DNA from: Woeseia sp. | GTDB taxonomy: Bacteria; Pseudomonadota; Gammaproteobacteria; Steroidobacterales; Woeseiaceae | DNA: 64,000 bases | Assembly: GCA_021773015.1 (NCBI GenBank) | Contig: JAJFKW010000004.1 | Location: 186,001 to 250,000, forward strand | Reading direction: 5' to 3' | Part shown: piece by piece, positions 60,948-64,000 of the stretch | Position numbering within the stretch: position 1 is the first letter of the stretch | Layout: the number at the start of each line of letters is the position of its first letter | Position numbers and translations under genes: made by a program | The notes under the pieces: model-generated | Database searches by the model: none | What the model saw: only the letters and a program-made list of their open reading frames with translations | What the model was told of the DNA's origin: nothing

Positions 60948-62441
60948 CTAATTCTCGAGGGAAATCCAAGCCGACTTTAACGCCGTATATTTGTCGAGCG
61001 CATGCAGCGATTTGTCGTAACCGTTTCCGGACTGCTTCAATCCACCCATTGGCATTGTTATATCCGCTCCGCCGTAGCAATTGACGTGCACGACACCGGA
61101 TTGAACCTTTTGAATCATTCTATGTGCTCTGCTCAAATTGCTGGTCCAGACTCCGGCCGCCAAACCATAGTTTGTAGAGTTCGCAAGTTGCACTGCTTGT
61201 GTCTCATCGCTAAAAGACATGACGCTGAGCATCGGTCCAAACACTTCCTCTTGAGCAATACGGGAATCCTCAGCAACATTGTCAAAAATAGTGGGTGCCA
61301 TGTAATAGCCGCCGCTGTCTTCGTTAATTCGAGCGCCACCAGTGACACGGTTTGCGCCCTCGTCCAATGCCGTCCGCACAAAGCTCAAGTTTTTCTGTAA
61401 TTGCTGTTCGCTATTGATAGCGCCGATGTCCGTATCCACATCTAACGGATCGCCAACCTTGTAGTTTTCCGCGTGAGTCTTTATTTTCTCGACAAGTTCC
61501 TCGCGCACACCCTCTTCAACCAGCAGCCTCGATCCGGCAATACAAACTTGGCCGGAGTTTCTGAATATTCCATTGGCTGCTGCCTTGGCAGCGCGATCAA
61601 GATTCTCAGTGTCAGCAAATACGATATGCGGTGACTTGCCACCAAGTTCGAGGTAGATATGTTTTAGATTTGACGCTGCCGAATACTCCAGTAACTTTCG
61701 TCCAACGACACCGGACCCGGTAAATGCGACGACGTCAATGTCCGGATGCAGGCCCATTGCCTCACCCGTAACGCTTCCTTGGCCAGTTACTACGTTCAAA
61801 ACGCCCTCCGGCAAGCCGGCCTCCAAAGCGAGTTCAGCAAGGCGTATCAATGACAACGACGCCGATTCTGCAGGTTTCAGTACGATTGAATTACCGACCG
61901 CAAGTGCGGGCGCGATCTTCCAGGCAGCGATCATGAGCGGAAAATTCCAAGGCACTATGACACCAACAACACCCACCGGCTGACGCAAAACCAGACCAAG
62001 ACTTCCCTCGGCGCTTGGCGCCACCTCACCAGATACTTTGTCGATCGCTTCAGCATAAAAACGAATAGTCGACGCGGCGCTTGCGGGCTCAGCCTTCAAG
62101 GCCATCGCAATCTCTGTACCATTGTCACGGACACCGAGTACGGCCAATTCGTATTGATGTGCCATGACTAAGTCGGAAAAGCTCAGCAATATCTTTTTTC
62201 TTTGAGCTGGCGGCATGCGAGACCAAACGCCGCGCTCGAACGCGCTTTTTGCGGCAACTACCGCAGCATTGACGTCTGCTGCCGTACCATCGGCAATGGT
62301 CGTCAGTTTTTGGCCGTTTCCGGGGTTAATGACATCCAATGTGCCGCCGTCGGTTGCCCCGACGTGCTTGCCGTTGATCAAATGTTTTTGGGGGAGAACA
62401 ACCTGCTTTGCCAGAGTTTCGATGCGCTGTCGATCAATCAA
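60948..62441 (-). CDS. NAD(P)-dependent aldehyde dehydrogenase
   Basis: This 497-residue aldehyde dehydrogenase has its catalytic Cys in RNSGQVCIAGSRLLV and the preceding [18 protein letters not shown]. The N-terminal VINPGNGQKLTTIADG and PVGVVGVIVPWNFPLMIAAW are standard. It resembles PuuC/aromatic aldehyde dehydrogenases, and, next to the hpa genes, 4-hydroxyphenylacetaldehyde is a possible substrate giving the pathway's starting acid. The IclR regulator diverges 98 bases from its start and probably controls it. No specific symbol is justified. Confidence 0.87.
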   Translation of the reverse strand: MIDRQRIETLAKQVVLPQKHLINGKHVGATDGGTLDVINPGNGQKLTTIADGTAADVNAAVVAAKSAFERGVWSRMPPAQRKKILLSFSDLVMAHQYELAVLGVRDNGTEIAMALKAEPASAASTIRFYAEAIDKVSGEVAPSAEGSLGLVLRQPVGVVGVIVPWNFPLMIAAWKIAPALAVGNSIVLKPAESASLSLIRLAELALEAGLPEGVLNVVTGQGSVTGEAMGLHPDIDVVAFTGSGVVGRKLLEYSAASNLKHIYLELGGKSPHIVFADTENLDRAAKAAANGIFRNSGQVCIAGSRLLVEEGVREELVEKIKTHAENYKVGDPLDVDTDIGAINSEQQLQKNLSFVRTALDEGANRVTGGARINEDSGGYYMAPTIFDNVAEDSRIAQEEVFGPMLSVMSFSDETQAVQLANSTNYGLAAGVWTSNLSRAHRMIQKVQSGVVHVNCYGGADITMPMGGLKQSGNGYDKSLHALDKYTALKSAWISLEN

Positions 62442-62460
62442 GGGAATTACCTGTATCTGT

Positions 62461-62503
62461 TGAAATGCCGTAATTGTTTCATTATTATCACCGACGTTTC
62501 ATT
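62461..62503. promoter_or_regulatory. Repeated TTTCATT elements before the IclR gene
   Basis: GTTTCATT occurs twice (62476-62483 and 62496-62503), with starts exactly 20 bases apart, about two helical turns, and an opposed TGAAA lies at 62461-62465. The cluster sits in the 98-base divergent promoter of the ALDH and IclR genes and could be the IclR operator. Confidence 0.45.
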
Positions 62504-62539
62504 TAATGACAACTATCTTTTCATGGATACCCTAGTACT

Positions 62540-63304
62540 ATGCAAACTGTCGATAAAGCCTTTGAATTACTTAGCCTTTTTACAACTTGGCAGGTACAGC
62601 TCGGGCTCAGCGATATCGCGCGACAGTCGAAATTCGACAAAGCGACGGCGCGACGGCTTCTTCTGTCACTTGCCAAACATGGATTTATCGAGCAGGACAT
62701 AAAAAGCCGTCGGTACCGCATCGGCCCTGGCGTCCTGCGACTAGCCAAACTGCGGGAGGCATCCGTACCCTTGGATGCGATTGTACAACCGATACTCAAG
62801 CAGTTGACTGACGACACCGGCGAAACGGCACACTTCGCATTACTCGCGGGTGGCACAGTATCTACGGTCGCGGTCAGTGAGTGCAGCAAGTCGAATCGGG
62901 TCAGCATGGCTTTGGGCGAGTCCCTACCGATGCATGCGACGGCGACAGGGCTAAGTATTCTTAGCTATTTTGACCAAGCTGCCCGAAATGCTATCGCGGC
63001 TAACTTCAGCAGCAAATTTACGCCGCACACACCGACAGACGACGCCGAAATTTCCGCCCTTTTGAAATACGGCAGGTCAAACGGATTTGTGGTTAATCGC
63101 GGCTTCTACGAAGCGGACGTATGCAGTATCGCCTCACCAATATTCAACCCATCATGCCAACCACTGGGGGCAATCGCGGTAGCAACACCGATTTCTCGGT
63201 TTACCGCCAGCCTAGAAGAAAATATTCGCGTTAGCGTCATTACAGCTGCGGCGGAGATAACGAGCCAAGTGGGCGGTCAATACCCTGAAAAGAGGATTGC
63301 GTAA
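62540..63304 (+). CDS. IclR-family transcriptional regulator
   Basis: This 254-residue regulator has an N-terminal winged helix (VDKAFELLSLFTTWQVQLGL, then ARQSKFDKATARRLLLSLAK, residues about 3-50) and a C-terminal ligand domain with ETAHFALLAGGTVSTVAV. IclR proteins often govern aromatic or carboxylate degradation. It is divergent from the aldehyde dehydrogenase and overlaps the HAD gene by one base, so all may belong to one small pathway with the gene that starts at 63961. Confidence 0.88.
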   Translation: MQTVDKAFELLSLFTTWQVQLGLSDIARQSKFDKATARRLLLSLAKHGFIEQDIKSRRYRIGPGVLRLAKLREASVPLDAIVQPILKQLTDDTGETAHFALLAGGTVSTVAVSECSKSNRVSMALGESLPMHATATGLSILSYFDQAARNAIAANFSSKFTPHTPTDDAEISALLKYGRSNGFVVNRGFYEADVCSIASPIFNPSCQPLGAIAVATPISRFTASLEENIRVSVITAAAEITSQVGGQYPEKRIA

Positions 63305-63948
63305 TGCAACGCGCACTCGTTTTGGACTTCGGCGGCGTTGTCACGCGAACATTATTTGAAACACATGATGCGACGGAAGATGCGTTGGGACTTTCACGTG
63401 GCACCCTTACTTGGAGAGGTCCTTTTGACCCCAATTCCGACGCGTTATGGCAACAGATGCTAAACGGCGATATTTCCGAACGAGACTACTACGCGTTGAG
63501 AACAAGCCAAGTGTCGGAACTCATCGGCGCAGATTGGCAACAAATGTCTGAATTTGTGCGCGCTGCCCGCGGTGCAGACCCCGCTGCAGTAATACGTCCG
63601 GAAGCGCTGGCCGCAATCGAGCAAGCGAAAGCCGACGGACACAAGTTGGCGATTCTCTCCAATGAATTGGATCTTTTTTACGGTCCGCAGTTTCGCCAAC
63701 AGCTATCGTTTATGAATGACATCGATACGATCGTCGATGCCACATATACAAAAATACTCAAGCCCGACCGAAGAGCGTACGCAGAATGTTGCATGCAACT
63801 GGCTATGACTGCGGGTGACTGTGTTTTTGTTGACGACCAAATTCCAAATGTAAAAGGTGCAACTGAGTACGGCATGATTGCCGTTGCATTCGACGTCAGA
63901 AAGCCACGCGAAGGATTCGCGAACGCACTCACGCTACTGAATCAATAG
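63304..63948 (+). CDS. HAD-superfamily hydrolase
   Basis: This 214-residue protein of the haloacid dehalogenase superfamily has motif I as LVLDFGGVVTR (nucleophile D8), motif II around LAILSNELDL, a conserved Lys in YTKILKPDRRAY and motif IV CVFVDDQIPNVKGA. The second Asp of the phosphatase DxD motif is replaced by Gly, as in some epoxide hydrolase-like or dehalogenase-type members, so the reaction may not be phosphate hydrolysis. ATG overlaps the IclR stop by one base (TAATG). Confidence 0.85.
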   Translation: MQRALVLDFGGVVTRTLFETHDATEDALGLSRGTLTWRGPFDPNSDALWQQMLNGDISERDYYALRTSQVSELIGADWQQMSEFVRAARGADPAAVIRPEALAAIEQAKADGHKLAILSNELDLFYGPQFRQQLSFMNDIDTIVDATYTKILKPDRRAYAECCMQLAMTAGDCVFVDDQIPNVKGATEYGMIAVAFDVRKPREGFANALTLLNQ

Positions 63949-63960
63949 ACAGGAAATGAC

Positions 63961-64000
63961 ATGAAAAACGCCGATTTTTACGCTGAAAACAACGCGAAAC
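63961..64000 (+). CDS. Start of a further gene, cut by the window end
   Basis: ATG 63961 follows CAGGAAATGAC, a good ribosome site, 12 bases after the HAD stop. The first codons read MKNADFYAENNAK and run off the window. It belongs to the IclR-HAD operon. Too little is present to name it. Confidence 0.6.
   Translation, partial: MKNADFYAENNAK

Noticed and set aside
1-64000. Mobile elements, CRISPR arrays, tRNA or rRNA genes
   Set aside because: No transposase, integrase, regularly spaced repeats or RNA gene signatures were seen on reading both strands.

Overview
The window looks like a chromosomal segment of a marine, osmolyte-degrading proteobacterium. An uncultured gammaproteobacterium is my best guess, from the roughly even base composition, the BCCT and OpuC-type betaine transporters, and the mix of betaine, carnitine and aromatic catabolism; this assignment is inference and not firm. 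I see no rRNA or tRNA genes, CRISPR array, insertion sequence or phage genes. Genes are tightly packed, often with 1-8 base stop/start overlaps.

Region 1 (1.5-20.6 kb, all on the minus strand) is a glycine betaine demethylation block. Reading 5' to 3' on the minus strand: an MttB-family methyltransferase, DUF1638, a 'virulence factor' family protein, a methylene-THF reductase C-terminal-domain protein, methylene-THF reductase, a methyl-THF:corrinoid methyltransferase, an ASKHA/[2Fe-2S] corrinoid activator, a DmdA-like GcvT protein, a dimethylglycine dehydrogenase, a GFA protein, sarcosine oxidase soxBDAG, a BCCT transporter and a GlxA/AraC regulator. The plus-strand fhs gene lies divergently upstream. 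Together they could strip methyl groups from glycine betaine through dimethylglycine and sarcosine to glycine, pass them to tetrahydrofolate and oxidise them to formate. No corrinoid-binding protein, BHMT or GbcAB is present. Three proteins of the corrinoid module carry polybasic tails.

Region 2 (22.7-35.4 kb) handles gamma-butyrobetaine and carnitine: a gamma-butyrobetaine hydroxylase, a BetB/TMABA-type aldehyde dehydrogenase, a PhyH-family oxygenase, a second BCCT carrier, a BKACE-family dehydrocarnitine cleavage enzyme, carnitine dehydrogenase, acyl-CoA dehydrogenase, CaiD-like hydratase, a second GlxA regulator and an ADP-forming acyl-CoA synthetase. Both the oxidative route to glycine betaine and a CoA-dependent route seem to be encoded. 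A truncated metallophosphoesterase remnant lies between caiD and the regulator.

Region 3 (35.8-46.4 kb) holds an unknown 160-residue protein, a beta-hydroxyacid dehydrogenase, a zinc alcohol dehydrogenase overlapping an enolase-superfamily enzyme, choline dehydrogenase betA divergent from an OpuC-like ABC transporter whose permease is fused to its binding protein, and a TetR-cysC-sat operon with a perfect 18-bp palindrome in its promoter.

Region 4 (46.5-51.6 kb) holds DoxX, an NmrA-like putative lipoprotein, a small unknown protein, and an XRE regulator divergent from a PspA-like protein plus a large unknown membrane protein.

Region 5 (51.6-64 kb) is a 4-hydroxyphenylacetate (homoprotocatechuate) pathway: hpaB and hpaC, a LigAB-type extradiol dioxygenase, hpaE, hpaF, a DapA-family lyase, an FAH-family enzyme, two MarR regulators with striking palindromes, then a Nudix hydrolase, another aldehyde dehydrogenase, an IclR regulator, a HAD hydrolase and the first codons of a further gene.
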